Positions 15,121-23,467 of a stretch of DNA of 64,000 nt are shown here, in pieces; within the stretch, counting starts at the first letter, position 1; every line of letters begins with the position of its first letter. The stretch covers positions 1-64,000 of the forward strand of contig URKV01000001.1 in the NCBI GenBank assembly GCA_900548565.1, given 5' to 3'. A program made the position numbers and the translations under genes. Origin of the DNA: an uncultured Collinsella sp. (GTDB lineage: Bacteria > Actinomycetota > Coriobacteriia > Coriobacteriales > Coriobacteriaceae). Under the pieces are notes generated by a model. That model was not told where the DNA came from. It worked only from the letters and a program-made list of their open reading frames with translations, and ran no database searches.

Positions 15121-15183
15121 TTGCGGTGGAATACGGAGTAGATAAGGCCTTTGACAGCCAAAACAGTCCGTATTCCACCGCAA
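15121..15183. repeat. REP-like palindrome, copy 2
   Basis: TTGCGGTGGAATACGGA (15121-15137) pairs perfectly with 15167-15183. Related to 7360-7422. Lies between the stop at 15201 and the start at 15003 of two minus-strand genes, so it may attenuate read-through. Confidence 0.72.
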
Positions 15184-15200
15184 CTGATGGTTGGTATGTG

Positions 15201-16418
15201 TTAGAGGCCCAGGTAGCTGGTCATGCCTTCGACGGCGAGCTTGGCGCCGGCTACGGCATGGACCACGGTGAGCGGGCCGTTGACCACGTCGCCGGCGGCA
15301 AAGACGCCCGGCACGGTGGTCATGCCGCACTCATCGACCGAAAGAAGACCGCGATGGTCGGTCTCCAGACCGCCCGTCGTAAGCACCAGCTTGTCCTTGG
15401 GCACCTGCGAGGCCGCGATCACTACGGTGTCGGCAGACACATGGTCGAGCTCTTCCTCGTAGCCCACCACGTTGTCGTCCTCGTCAAAGATAGCCGTCTC
15501 GAACACCGGACCGTTATCGTCGATGGCGCAGATCGCCTTGCCGCGCACGATCTCGGCACCGTCAAGCTCGGTCAGCTCGACCTCGTCATCGATGGCCGAG
15601 ATATGGCGCGATCGGGCATACACGGTAACCTTGCGAGCGCCCGAGCGCAGGGCCGTACGGGCAACATCCATGGCCACGTTGCCGGCGCCGATAACCGCCA
15701 CGTTCTGACCGATCGCCACGCTCGTGGGATCGACCAGGTAATCGATACCAAACAGTACGTTGCCACGCGACTCGCCGGGAATACCCAGCTTGCGGGCGCG
15801 CCAGGTACCGGTACCGACAAAGACCGCATCGTAGCCGTCGCGCAACAGGTCGTCGATATGCAGCGCGCCACCGATGGTGGTCGAGGGACGGACGCGTACG
15901 CCAAGCGAGCACATCACGTGACGGTACTTTTGCACGAGAGCACGGGGCAGGCGAAACTCGGGGATGCCGTACTCCAGCACGCCGCCGATCTCGGGGCGCT
16001 GTTCAAACACCGTGACGGCACAGCCCAGCTGGGCCATCTTAATGGCCACGGTAATGCCGGCAGGACCGGAACCGACCACGGCAACCTGCTTGCCGCACGA
16101 CGGCGCAGGCTTCCACTCCTTACGATCCAAATACGCAGTCGAGATATAGTTCTCGATGCTCGAGAAGTGCACCGGCGCACCCTTGCGGCCCTGGATGCAC
16201 GCGCCCTCGCACTGACCCGAATGGTTGCAGATCATGGAGCAGACCGCGCTCATGGGGTTGTTCTGGAACAGCAGCTCACCTGCCTCTTCCAGACGACGCT
16301 GCTTGAACAAGTCAATGACCTGCGGAATAGGCGTCTGCACCGGGCAGCCTTTAAGCTGGCAGAACGCCCTTTTGCACCCAAGACAGCGGTTCGCTTCCTC
16401 AACAATATGAATAGCCAT
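15201..16418 (-). CDS. GltD-like FAD/FeS NAD(P) oxidoreductase
   Basis: 405 aa, resembling the small subunit of glutamate synthase and NfnB-type electron-transfer flavoproteins. The N-terminal Cys-rich part binds FeS clusters (RCLGCKRAFC, LKGCPV, VCSMICNHSGQCEGAC). It is followed by an FAD site (VAVVGSGPAGITVAIKMAQ) and an NAD(P) site (NVAVIGAGNVAMDVARTALRS), and ends with AAGDVVNGPLTVVHAVAGAK. No large GltB subunit is nearby, so a stand-alone electron-transfer role with the next oxidoreductase gene is more likely than glutamate synthesis. ATG at 16418. Confidence 0.82.
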   Translation of the reverse strand: MAIHIVEEANRCLGCKRAFCQLKGCPVQTPIPQVIDLFKQRRLEEAGELLFQNNPMSAVCSMICNHSGQCEGACIQGRKGAPVHFSSIENYISTAYLDRKEWKPAPSCGKQVAVVGSGPAGITVAIKMAQLGCAVTVFEQRPEIGGVLEYGIPEFRLPRALVQKYRHVMCSLGVRVRPSTTIGGALHIDDLLRDGYDAVFVGTGTWRARKLGIPGESRGNVLFGIDYLVDPTSVAIGQNVAVIGAGNVAMDVARTALRSGARKVTVYARSRHISAIDDEVELTELDGAEIVRGKAICAIDDNGPVFETAIFDEDDNVVGYEEELDHVSADTVVIAASQVPKDKLVLTTGGLETDHRGLLSVDECGMTTVPGVFAAGDVVNGPLTVVHAVAGAKLAVEGMTSYLGL

Positions 16419-16469
16419 CGGTACCCCTCTTGAACCTCTACGGCAATCTCTTTCGCCCAGCCTGTTTCG

Positions 16470-17399
16470 TTACAGAATCACGTGCTCGCACATCACGCTG
16501 CGCCCCATGCGCAGCAGCTCGTCGCGCGAGCGCTCGACCGTGGACGGCGTGCTGTTCTCGATAACGGTCATAATGCCCGGTCGCGCGGCGGCTGCCCAGG
16601 CGGCAATGGCCTCAAAATCAAAGTTTCCGCACGTGCAGGCGCCGTGGCATACCAAACGAGAGCCCGAGCCATCGCACCAGCCATCCTGGTCCTCGTTGTC
16701 TACAATCTCGTAGTCCTTGGCATGCAGCACGCGAATCTTGCTGCCGCACAAATGCAGCATGCGCGACACCTGCTCGGAAGCCTCACCGACGATCGTGGGA
16801 TGCAGCAGCGACACCGGGTCGTAGATCACGCCGAGCGCCGGGCTCGGGACGCGCTCCAGCACCTCACGGCAGCGATCTGGCGTGTTGACCGTCTCGTTCC
16901 AGCCAGGCTCGATCAGTATTTGCCCACCCACGGCCTCGGCGCACTCGCAGACGCGCGCGAGTCCATCCATAAACGCATCGAGTGCCTCGTCGGTCATACG
17001 GTCGTCAGCAACGCAGCTCTGCGCATTGGGACGACCGGTCTCGGTGCCAACCGGACAGCCGCCGAGCATCTGAGCAAAGTTCAAGCACGCCTCGTACTCG
17101 GCAAAGTTATCCGTGAGCTGTTGTCGATCGGGCGTCGCCAGATTCTTATAACAGCCGAGCACGGCGACCGAAACGCCCGCCTCATCGAGCACCGCACGCA
17201 AATGCTCGGCGAGCTCGCGGGTCAGACCGCATCGATCGATTCCCATTGACGCGTAGAGCACCTTGCTCGGCAGCTGAATGCACGAAAAGCCCAGCTCTCC
17301 TGCCATGCGAATGCGTTCCTCGACGGTCCCCTGCGGAAGGTCGTGTAAACGCACGCCCGGAGTAATGGCCCCCACGTTATTCACGCCCCTTATGAGCAT
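16470..17399 (-). CDS. Sugar phosphate isomerase/epimerase-like TIM-barrel protein
   Basis: 309 aa of the xylose isomerase-like (AP endonuclease 2) superfamily: GELGFSCIQLPSK, ILIEPGWNETVNTPDRC, VIYDPVSLLHPT and HAKDYEIVDN carry the Glu, Asp and His residues that bind metal in this fold. Reaction unknown; an epimerase or isomerase for a pectin-derived sugar is plausible from the neighbours. The start is uncertain: the ATG at 17399 overlaps the upstream gene by 23 bases with a weak site, while a GTG at 17375 has AAGGGG 10 bases before it. Confidence 0.7.
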   Translation of the reverse strand: MLIRGVNNVGAITPGVRLHDLPQGTVEERIRMAGELGFSCIQLPSKVLYASMGIDRCGLTRELAEHLRAVLDEAGVSVAVLGCYKNLATPDRQQLTDNFAEYEACLNFAQMLGGCPVGTETGRPNAQSCVADDRMTDEALDAFMDGLARVCECAEAVGGQILIEPGWNETVNTPDRCREVLERVPSPALGVIYDPVSLLHPTIVGEASEQVSRMLHLCGSKIRVLHAKDYEIVDNEDQDGWCDGSGSRLVCHGACTCGNFDFEAIAAWAAAARPGIMTVIENSTPSTVERSRDELLRMGRSVMCEHVIL

Positions 17400-18615
17400 T
17401 GATGCCCGGCGTGTAGCCGCCAAACGGGTCGTCGATGGAGCACACGCCCGAAGGGGCAAGCGGATCGCGCTTACCGGCAAGCTTGTCATGATGCATGGTC
17501 TCGATATAGGCGAGCACCAGCGGCGCCACGCCCTTCGCGTCGTTTTTGACGACGGGCTCACTCATGTAGTAGCCAAACGTGCCCTCGCGGTGCGCGGTGT
17601 TGCCAAGGCCCGCCACCAGACAGATATTGTCAAGCGCCAACTGCCCGTCGCGCTCGGACAGGCACGTGTCGCAGATGCCATCAAAAGCGCGACGGCCGTA
17701 CTGGTAGTAGCGCTCGCCCAGCACGCCCAGGCGCACGCCCTTCATGATGGCGTTGGCAAAGATGGCGCTGCCCGACTCCTCCAGATAGTTGGGGGCGATA
17801 TTGGGCAGGTTGATGACCTGGTGCCACATGCCGGTCTTCTCGTCCTGATACGGCAGCATGGCGTCGATCAGGTCGTGGAACATCTTGCGGATCTCGTCCT
17901 TCTCGGCCGACATCGAAGGCGGCATGAGCTCCCAGGTATCGATGAGCGCCATGGCAAACCAGCCCTCGGCGCGCAGCCAGAAGTTGGCCGAAAGGCCGGT
18001 GACGGGATCGCACCAGAACTGCTTGCGGCTCGCGTCGTAAGCGTGATAGTACAGGCCGTTGAGGGGGTTGCGCATCAGGTCATGCACGACCTGGAACATA
18101 TGGAAGCTATCCGAGCAGGCACGGCGGTTGTGGAAGCTCAGCTCGTACTGCATGTAGAACGGCTGCGCCATGTACATGCCGTCGAGCCAGATCTGGTTGG
18201 GGTAGACGGCTTTGTGCCAAAACACACCCTCTTTGGTACGCGGCTGGGTCTCAAGCTGACGATAGATGGTATCCATGGCGGCACGGTACTTGGGCTTGCC
18301 TACCAGGTCATAGAGTTTGTAGAGGGTTTTGCCCGCGTTGACGTTGTCGAGGTTGTACTCCTGGGGATCGTAATGCTTGATGGTGCCATCGTCCTGGACA
18401 AAGAAATCGATGTAGTCATCGGCAAAAGTCAGGTAGCGCCGCTCGCCGGTGATCTCGTACAGCTCGATGAGTGCCTTGATCATGCAGCCGTCAATGTAAT
18501 TCCAGGTGTTCTCCTTGCCGGCTCGAAGCTTTTCGATGTTCCAGGCCGGCGCCTGAGGCGTAGAGGTCTCGATCAACTGCTCGATATAACGGTCCAGAAT
18601 CTGATTGCAACCCAT
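17377..18615 (-). CDS. GH105 unsaturated rhamnogalacturonyl/galacturonyl hydrolase
   Basis: 412 aa with the (alpha/alpha)6 pattern of the YteR/YesR family: GCMIKALIELYEITGERRY, VFWHKAVYPNQIWLDGMYMAQPF with the conserved Asp, FWLRAEGWFAMALIDTWE, and YLEESGSAIFANAIMKGVR. It removes the 4,5-unsaturated uronic acid from the non-reducing end of oligosaccharides released by pectate or rhamnogalacturonan lyases. No signal peptide, so it acts in the cytoplasm on imported oligosaccharides. Its promoter region carries two copies of the island operator. Confidence 0.92.
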   Translation of the reverse strand: MGCNQILDRYIEQLIETSTPQAPAWNIEKLRAGKENTWNYIDGCMIKALIELYEITGERRYLTFADDYIDFFVQDDGTIKHYDPQEYNLDNVNAGKTLYKLYDLVGKPKYRAAMDTIYRQLETQPRTKEGVFWHKAVYPNQIWLDGMYMAQPFYMQYELSFHNRRACSDSFHMFQVVHDLMRNPLNGLYYHAYDASRKQFWCDPVTGLSANFWLRAEGWFAMALIDTWELMPPSMSAEKDEIRKMFHDLIDAMLPYQDEKTGMWHQVINLPNIAPNYLEESGSAIFANAIMKGVRLGVLGERYYQYGRRAFDGICDTCLSERDGQLALDNICLVAGLGNTAHREGTFGYYMSEPVVKNDAKGVAPLVLAYIETMHHDKLAGKRDPLAPSGVCSIDDPFGGYTPGINAHKGRE

Positions 18616-18640
18616 TGCTGTCCCCTCTGACGTTATTGAT

Positions 18641-18656
18641 GGGTGAACGTTTCCCC
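18641..18656 (-). promoter_or_regulatory. Operator GGGTGAACGTTTCCCC (site 3)
   Basis: Left half matches the island consensus, right half is degenerate. It lies 26 bases before the GH105 start. Confidence 0.65.
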
Positions 18657-18671
18657 TAGTGTAACGCGAAC

Positions 18672-18707
18672 GGGGATTATAGGGTGAACGTTAACCCTAT
18701 AATCCCC
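18672..18707 (-). promoter_or_regulatory. Operator embedded in a terminator-like hairpin (site 4)
   Basis: GGGGATTATAGGGT (18672-18685) pairs perfectly with ACCCTATAATCCCC (18694-18707). The core GGGTGAACGTTAACCC at its centre is an operator of the island type, and TATAAT or TATAAG-like -10 sequences occur in the arms. It lies between the esterase stop (18723) and the GH105 start, so it can serve as terminator stem and operator at once. Confidence 0.65.
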
Positions 18708-18722
18708 GTGAACGGCAAACTT

Positions 18723-19391
18723 TTAACGGCAAACGGCGGTGAGGCCCGCAGCGATGCGATGCGCCAGGCGCTCATAGCCGGCAGGGCTGTAATGCAGACC
18801 GTCCGGCATGTAGAGCTCGCGGTGCTCCGGCAAAAACGGGCTGATGCCGCTTTGCGCATACAGGTCGATCACCGGCACCGAGTAGCGATCGCAGACCTCC
18901 AGCATCGCGCGCACATAGGCGTCTTGCGTCAGGCCCAGATGGTTGGCCTCGTTGCTTGCCGGGATATCCTTCTCGTGTTTGCCGCTCGTCTTGCACGGCG
19001 TCATAAACACCAGCTTTGCCTGAGGCGAGCGCGCCGTGATGGTGCGGATCAGGTAGTCGAGCGCACCGTAGAACTCGTGCACGTCCGTGCCGCCCAGCTC
19101 TCCCAGCGGCACGTTACGGCTAAAGTCGTTAACGCCGCCAAAGACGATGCAGATATCTGCCGTGTGATCGATGCCGTCCAAGCGCTCGACAAACGAATCG
19201 CTACGGTCAGCCTTGACGGCAATACGCGAACCCTTAATACCAAAGTTCTCGATCGTAGCGCCGCCCAGCAGCGCACCCAGGTGCGAGGTCCAAGAGATGT
19301 CGTTGCCTCCCCCGCCGCATCCGTTATCGCCCCAGGTGGTCGAATCGCCAAAGCAGCAGACGGTCGATTCGCTCAAGTTTTTCGTTTCCAT
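18723..19391 (-). CDS. SGNH/GDSL esterase, rhamnogalacturonan acetylesterase-like
   Basis: 222 aa. SGNH blocks are present: block I VCCFGDSTTWGDN with the nucleophile Ser near residue 17, block II Gly in NFGIKGSRI, block III VFGGVNDFSRNVPLGELGG with the oxyanion Asn, and block V MPDGLHYSPAGYERLA with Asp and His. The family removes acetyl groups from pectin backbones; RhgT is the Bacillus example. No signal peptide. GAGGAG lies 6 bases before the ATG at 19391; the longer frame from 19442 lacks a site. It is followed at once by the operator-hairpin and the GH105 gene. Confidence 0.85.
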   Translation of the reverse strand: METKNLSESTVCCFGDSTTWGDNGCGGGGNDISWTSHLGALLGGATIENFGIKGSRIAVKADRSDSFVERLDGIDHTADICIVFGGVNDFSRNVPLGELGGTDVHEFYGALDYLIRTITARSPQAKLVFMTPCKTSGKHEKDIPASNEANHLGLTQDAYVRAMLEVCDRYSVPVIDLYAQSGISPFLPEHRELYMPDGLHYSPAGYERLAHRIAAGLTAVCR

Positions 19392-19460
19392 ATTCTTCTC
19401 CTCACCCGCACACCGGCGGTCATACAGGTACATACCGTTCATTCACAACATACCGAGGGA

Positions 19461-21626
19461 CTATGCGTGGGCGTATTCCGCAACTTGCGAATCGAGCCAT
19501 TCGATATCCTCGGCAAGATGCGCCACGCCCAGGTGGTGTCCACCCGGGCAGACCTCGTGCAGAAGGTTTTCGTCCTTGCCCAGCAGCGCGTAGGCGTCGC
19601 GAACGATATCGAGCTGCTCGTCTACGTTCGCAAGCCCGCGGGCGCCGTTGAGATGGTCTTTCTCGCAGCTCTGAACCAAGAGCGGCCGTGGCGCGACAAG
19701 CGATGCAATGTCGCCCATGTCGAGCAGACGCCAGAGTCCAGGCGTGTAATTGCAGCTGCAATTGCCGTTGAGGTGCAGTAGCGAATCATCAACGCCGTAC
19801 AGATAGCCCGAGACAAACGCCTTGCGCACGCGCGGGTCGAGCGCGGACAGGTACAACGTCATGTAACCGCCGCCCGAAAAACCAAAGCAGCCCAGGTCGT
19901 CCATGGCAATGTCACCGCGTGTCTCCAAGTAATCAATCAAGCGCATGTTGTCCCAGGCGTTGAGGCCCGCGACCGTAAGACCCAGCGGCTCGGCCATACG
20001 TGCTTGATTCAGACACGTACCGCGCAGGTAGCTGTTCTCGTCGTCGCCCTGACCCTTCCAGTCACGACGGTATCCCCAACCACGCGCATCGGGGCAGACG
20101 GTCACATAACCCATGCGCGCCAAACGCAGACCGTAGTCGTAATTGAACTTACGCACGGCATCGTCGACCGCCGGCACGCCCGCAACGCCGGCTATGCTTG
20201 CAGCACCCGCCCCCTGGTGACCATGCGGGCAGATATAGCAGCGCTTGAGTCCCCGCTCGTCAAGCTTGGGGCGGGACGGCTCCAACAGGTAAAACGGCAT
20301 CCACACATCGTGCTCAACCTGCAGCACCGCATGAGTACGCACGATGCTGCCGGCAACCCGCACGCGATTGAGCTCACGAATCTCAATCGGGGCGCGGTCC
20401 ATAAGCGAAAGACCCAAAATATCGTACAGACGAGTCCTGGTCGCAGCCTTCCATGCCTCAAAGTCTGTGGGAGTCTTGCCCGTAAATGCGGCCGAGCGCC
20501 CCTCGCGCTTCAGTCGGGCGCGCAGCGCAGGTTCGTCCTCGTAGTACGTCTCGATGTGCACGGTGCGGCCATTGGCAGATAGCCCGGCCGTCTCTACCGC
20601 ATCACCGTCGCCGCCCTCGGGATCCCAACCATCCGTGCCGGCAAGCACTCGGTCACGCGCATAGCGTTCGGAATCCTGACCGGTCAGGCAATGCGCCCAC
20701 GGCACCCAAGCGGCAGTATCACCCGCCGGGCCAAACAGGGCACCGCCGGCATACAGGGTGCCGTCATGTGCCGCTGGCTTATTCCAATCCCACCAACCCT
20801 CGAGTGAAATATGGGGGCCCAGCCAGCATTCGAGCAAAACGGTCTGGGCCCACTCGCGCCATGGACGACCCAGATAGACCGATCCGGGGGCAATGCCCTC
20901 ATCGGCTGTAAACGAACAGCCATGAAACACAAATCCGTACGGCTCGCCCTGGGGCGTGGAGGCTGCCGTTACATACCCGTTGACATCCATATCGCGGTTG
21001 AGCGAGCGAATCTCACACCCCTCAAAGTAGGCACGCGCGCCGCCAAAGATAAAGTCGACATCGCCCTCGATCCGGCAACGTCGAAAATACTGCCGCCCCA
21101 CGCGGCGCGGGGCGAACTGCTTGGGGCCTATAAAGCCGCCCGGCTTGGCCTCGCGCGGCGGCAGCGGCCCCAAAAAGAGCGTGTCCTGGTGTCCCTTAAT
21201 GCAGCAGGCATCGACAACCAGGCGGTCACCATCGGCATACAGGGCAATCGCCTGGCCGACCTCGCGCCCATCACCGGCGTTGTTTTCGATTGTTAGACCC
21301 GCAAGCGTCACGTCGTCGGCATCGACCAGCACCGTGTACGTACGGAAGGTGCCGAGTCTTCCATCCTGGCCGCTACCATCTTCCGAAGGCATCTTGGCAC
21401 CCAGGCCTCCCACGATACGCACGCTGTCGGCCGTCTCGCCCTCGAGCGTCACATGCGGACGACGAATTTCGACCTGCTCGCGATACTCGCCCGGCGCCAC
21501 CAGCACACGCACCGGCACGGTCGTATCGGACACGCACCGCTCCGCCGCCTCGAGCGCCGCCGAAATGCTGCGATACGCGCCTTCGCGTTCGAGCGATACC
21601 TCAAAGAGCTGCTCTTTACCACTCAT
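19461..21626 (-). CDS. Pectin methylesterase (CE8) fused to an alpha/beta-hydrolase acetylesterase
   Basis: 721 aa, two enzymes in one chain. Residues about 1-340 are a CE8 beta-helix with all signature segments: GHQDTLFLG (Gln and Asp), GDVDFIFGGARAYFEGCEI (Asp nucleophile) and LGRPWREW (Arg). Residues about 370-721 are an alpha/beta hydrolase with GCFGFSGGGYMTLYLS (nucleophile Ser in GFSGG), an acid near DHLNG, and a C-terminal GGHHLG histidine. The second half resembles acetyl xylan esterase-like proteins. Together they would strip methyl and acetyl esters from imported pectic oligosaccharides; there is no signal peptide. The CE8 and hydrolase halves are usually separate proteins. Confidence 0.88.
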   Translation of the reverse strand: MSGKEQLFEVSLEREGAYRSISAALEAAERCVSDTTVPVRVLVAPGEYREQVEIRRPHVTLEGETADSVRIVGGLGAKMPSEDGSGQDGRLGTFRTYTVLVDADDVTLAGLTIENNAGDGREVGQAIALYADGDRLVVDACCIKGHQDTLFLGPLPPREAKPGGFIGPKQFAPRRVGRQYFRRCRIEGDVDFIFGGARAYFEGCEIRSLNRDMDVNGYVTAASTPQGEPYGFVFHGCSFTADEGIAPGSVYLGRPWREWAQTVLLECWLGPHISLEGWWDWNKPAAHDGTLYAGGALFGPAGDTAAWVPWAHCLTGQDSERYARDRVLAGTDGWDPEGGDGDAVETAGLSANGRTVHIETYYEDEPALRARLKREGRSAAFTGKTPTDFEAWKAATRTRLYDILGLSLMDRAPIEIRELNRVRVAGSIVRTHAVLQVEHDVWMPFYLLEPSRPKLDERGLKRCYICPHGHQGAGAASIAGVAGVPAVDDAVRKFNYDYGLRLARMGYVTVCPDARGWGYRRDWKGQGDDENSYLRGTCLNQARMAEPLGLTVAGLNAWDNMRLIDYLETRGDIAMDDLGCFGFSGGGYMTLYLSALDPRVRKAFVSGYLYGVDDSLLHLNGNCSCNYTPGLWRLLDMGDIASLVAPRPLLVQSCEKDHLNGARGLANVDEQLDIVRDAYALLGKDENLLHEVCPGGHHLGVAHLAEDIEWLDSQVAEYAHA

Positions 21627-21684
21627 CTGTCATTACGCTTTCTGTCACAGAACACCCACCATGCAATGCCGGCACCTATAGATT

Positions 21685-21720
21685 GCGTGCGACAGCCGGG
21701 CAGACCCGACCGTCGCACGC
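21685..21720. repeat. Hairpin between the esterase fusion and GH28
   Basis: GCGTGCGAC (21685-21693) pairs with GTCGCACGC (21712-21720). No T-tract on either side. Possibly an intercistronic stem. Confidence 0.5.
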
Positions 21721-21757
21721 CTCAACATGCCGTATTCACTTGTGCAGGAGCACTACC

Positions 21758-23353
21758 CTACGCGCGGATAACCTTGTCGACGTTTTGCAGCTGCAGCTCG
21801 TCGCCATCCTGACCCTCGATGCGCACGTTCTGCAGGTCGAGGACTTTCACGTTCTGCGCGATGATGCCCTGGCGCACCATGGGCTCCACGCCGCAGGCCA
21901 TGGCCGGCACAAAGGGCTCGGCATCGGCGGCAAAGGTCACATGGACATCCTGGAACGTCAGGCGCGTCACCTTGCTCTCGGGAAGGCCCGTGATATAGGC
22001 CGCGGCCGCATGGCAGTTGGTGGCCTCGATATCGCAAAACGTCGTGGCGCCAAAGCCGGGCGTACGGTCGTCGACGGGCAGCGCCTCGCGAGACTGCACG
22101 TAGTCGGTCTTGCCGTCCTTGTCGCAGAAGTAGAACGAGTTGACCACGAAGGGCGTGAGCACCTTATCCATGCGAATGTGCTCGAAGGTGATGCCCTCGT
22201 TGACGGCGTCCTTGCCGCGTCCGCGGCGTGTCTTGACGCGCAGGCCGCGGTCGGTGCGCTCAAAGAGGCACTTGCTCACGGTGAGGTCCTTGATGCCGCC
22301 GGCGGCCTCGGATCCCAGCACCACGGCGCCGTGGCCGTCGTGCATGTAGCAGTGCGAGATCAGCACGTCGTGCGTGGCGGGACGGAGCTCGGGTTCAATG
22401 CCCAGTTTGCCGCTCTTGATGGCGATGCAGTCGTCCCCCACCGAGAACTGACAGCCAAGGATGCGGACAAAACCGCAGCTCTCGGGATCGAAACCGTCGG
22501 TGTTGTGGGAGTTCTTGGGACCCTCGATGGACAGGCACAGGGCATCGACGTGCTCGCACAGAATGGGATGGATATTCCACGCCGGGCTGTTGCGCACGGT
22601 AAAGCCGGCAAGACTCACGTTTTCGCACTCGGACAGGAAGATCATGCGCGGGCGGGCGATCTCGCGGCCCTCCTCGGGACGGAAGATGTTCTTAAAGTCC
22701 TTGTTCCACCAGTTGTCCTCGGCAAAATCGGTCTGGCCGTCGATGGCGCCGCGGCCATAGATGCACACGTCGTGCACGCTCAGGCCCGTAAAGGTCGAAC
22801 AGTAGGTCGAGAAGCTCTCGCCTTCCCAGCGGCCCAGGGGCAGCATGTCGGTGCCGGCATACCCGGCGCCCTCGTCGCCCGTGACCGTGCCCGGAATGTA
22901 GGCAAGCGCCGCGCGGTCGTGACGGGCCAGCAGCACCGCGCCCTCGGCAAGCTCGATGTTGATATTGCTCTTAAGGAAGAGGGACTTGATGCGGTAGTTG
23001 CCGGCGGGGATCAGCACGCGCCCGCCCTTGGGGCAGGCCATGATGGCAGCCTGAATGTTGGTGGTGTCATCGTGCTCGGCATCGCCCTTGGCTCCGCAGT
23101 CGCGAACGTTGATGGTAAAGGGCTCCGCCGGCGTGGTGACGCCTACGCTCAACTCGCGCTCGCCGCAGACAAAGCGGATCAGGTTGCGCTTGCCGGGGGT
23201 CAGGCCATCGACATAGGTCTCGACCGTATTCGTGGTACCGGCGGGCTCATCGTTGACAAAGATCTCCCACGTATCGGCACAGGTAAAGTAGCCGCCATCG
23301 TCGAGCTCGATAACAGCCGCGCGGGCATTGCGCCAGATAACGTTCGTCTCCAT
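21758..23353 (-). CDS. GH28 polygalacturonase
   Basis: 531 aa beta-helix enzyme. The catalytic set is complete: NTDGFDPESC, GDDCIAIKSG with paired Asp, GHGAVVLGSEAAGG and RVKTRRGRG for the Arg-x-Lys. An extra beta-sandwich-like region of about 80 residues precedes the FTINVRDCGAKGD start of the helix. No signal peptide, so it should act on short galacturonides in the cytoplasm and release galacturonic acid for UxaC. The ATG at 23353 follows GAGGGAG; the 23368 start is a TTG without a site. It lies in tandem with the esterase fusion and downstream of the importer gene. Confidence 0.93.
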   Translation of the reverse strand: METNVIWRNARAAVIELDDGGYFTCADTWEIFVNDEPAGTTNTVETYVDGLTPGKRNLIRFVCGERELSVGVTTPAEPFTINVRDCGAKGDAEHDDTTNIQAAIMACPKGGRVLIPAGNYRIKSLFLKSNINIELAEGAVLLARHDRAALAYIPGTVTGDEGAGYAGTDMLPLGRWEGESFSTYCSTFTGLSVHDVCIYGRGAIDGQTDFAEDNWWNKDFKNIFRPEEGREIARPRMIFLSECENVSLAGFTVRNSPAWNIHPILCEHVDALCLSIEGPKNSHNTDGFDPESCGFVRILGCQFSVGDDCIAIKSGKLGIEPELRPATHDVLISHCYMHDGHGAVVLGSEAAGGIKDLTVSKCLFERTDRGLRVKTRRGRGKDAVNEGITFEHIRMDKVLTPFVVNSFYFCDKDGKTDYVQSREALPVDDRTPGFGATTFCDIEATNCHAAAAYITGLPESKVTRLTFQDVHVTFAADAEPFVPAMACGVEPMVRQGIIAQNVKVLDLQNVRIEGQDGDELQLQNVDKVIRA

Positions 23354-23400
23354 GGGTCTCTCCCTCAAATGTAATCAGAAGTTCATACTACTCGTTTTTA

Positions 23401-23447
23401 AAAAAGGGCCGCACCCGCCGGTGGATCTCCGGTGGCACGGCCCTTTG
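23401..23447 (-). terminator. Terminator of the GPH importer gene
   Basis: AAAAAGGGCCG (23401-23411) pairs with CGGCCCTTT, enclosing a CCGCCGG / CCGG inner stem. On the minus strand the stem runs into TTTTTTT. Lies 20 bases past the stop at 23468. Confidence 0.85.
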
Positions 23448-23467
23448 GTTTGGACAATGCGTTGGCC

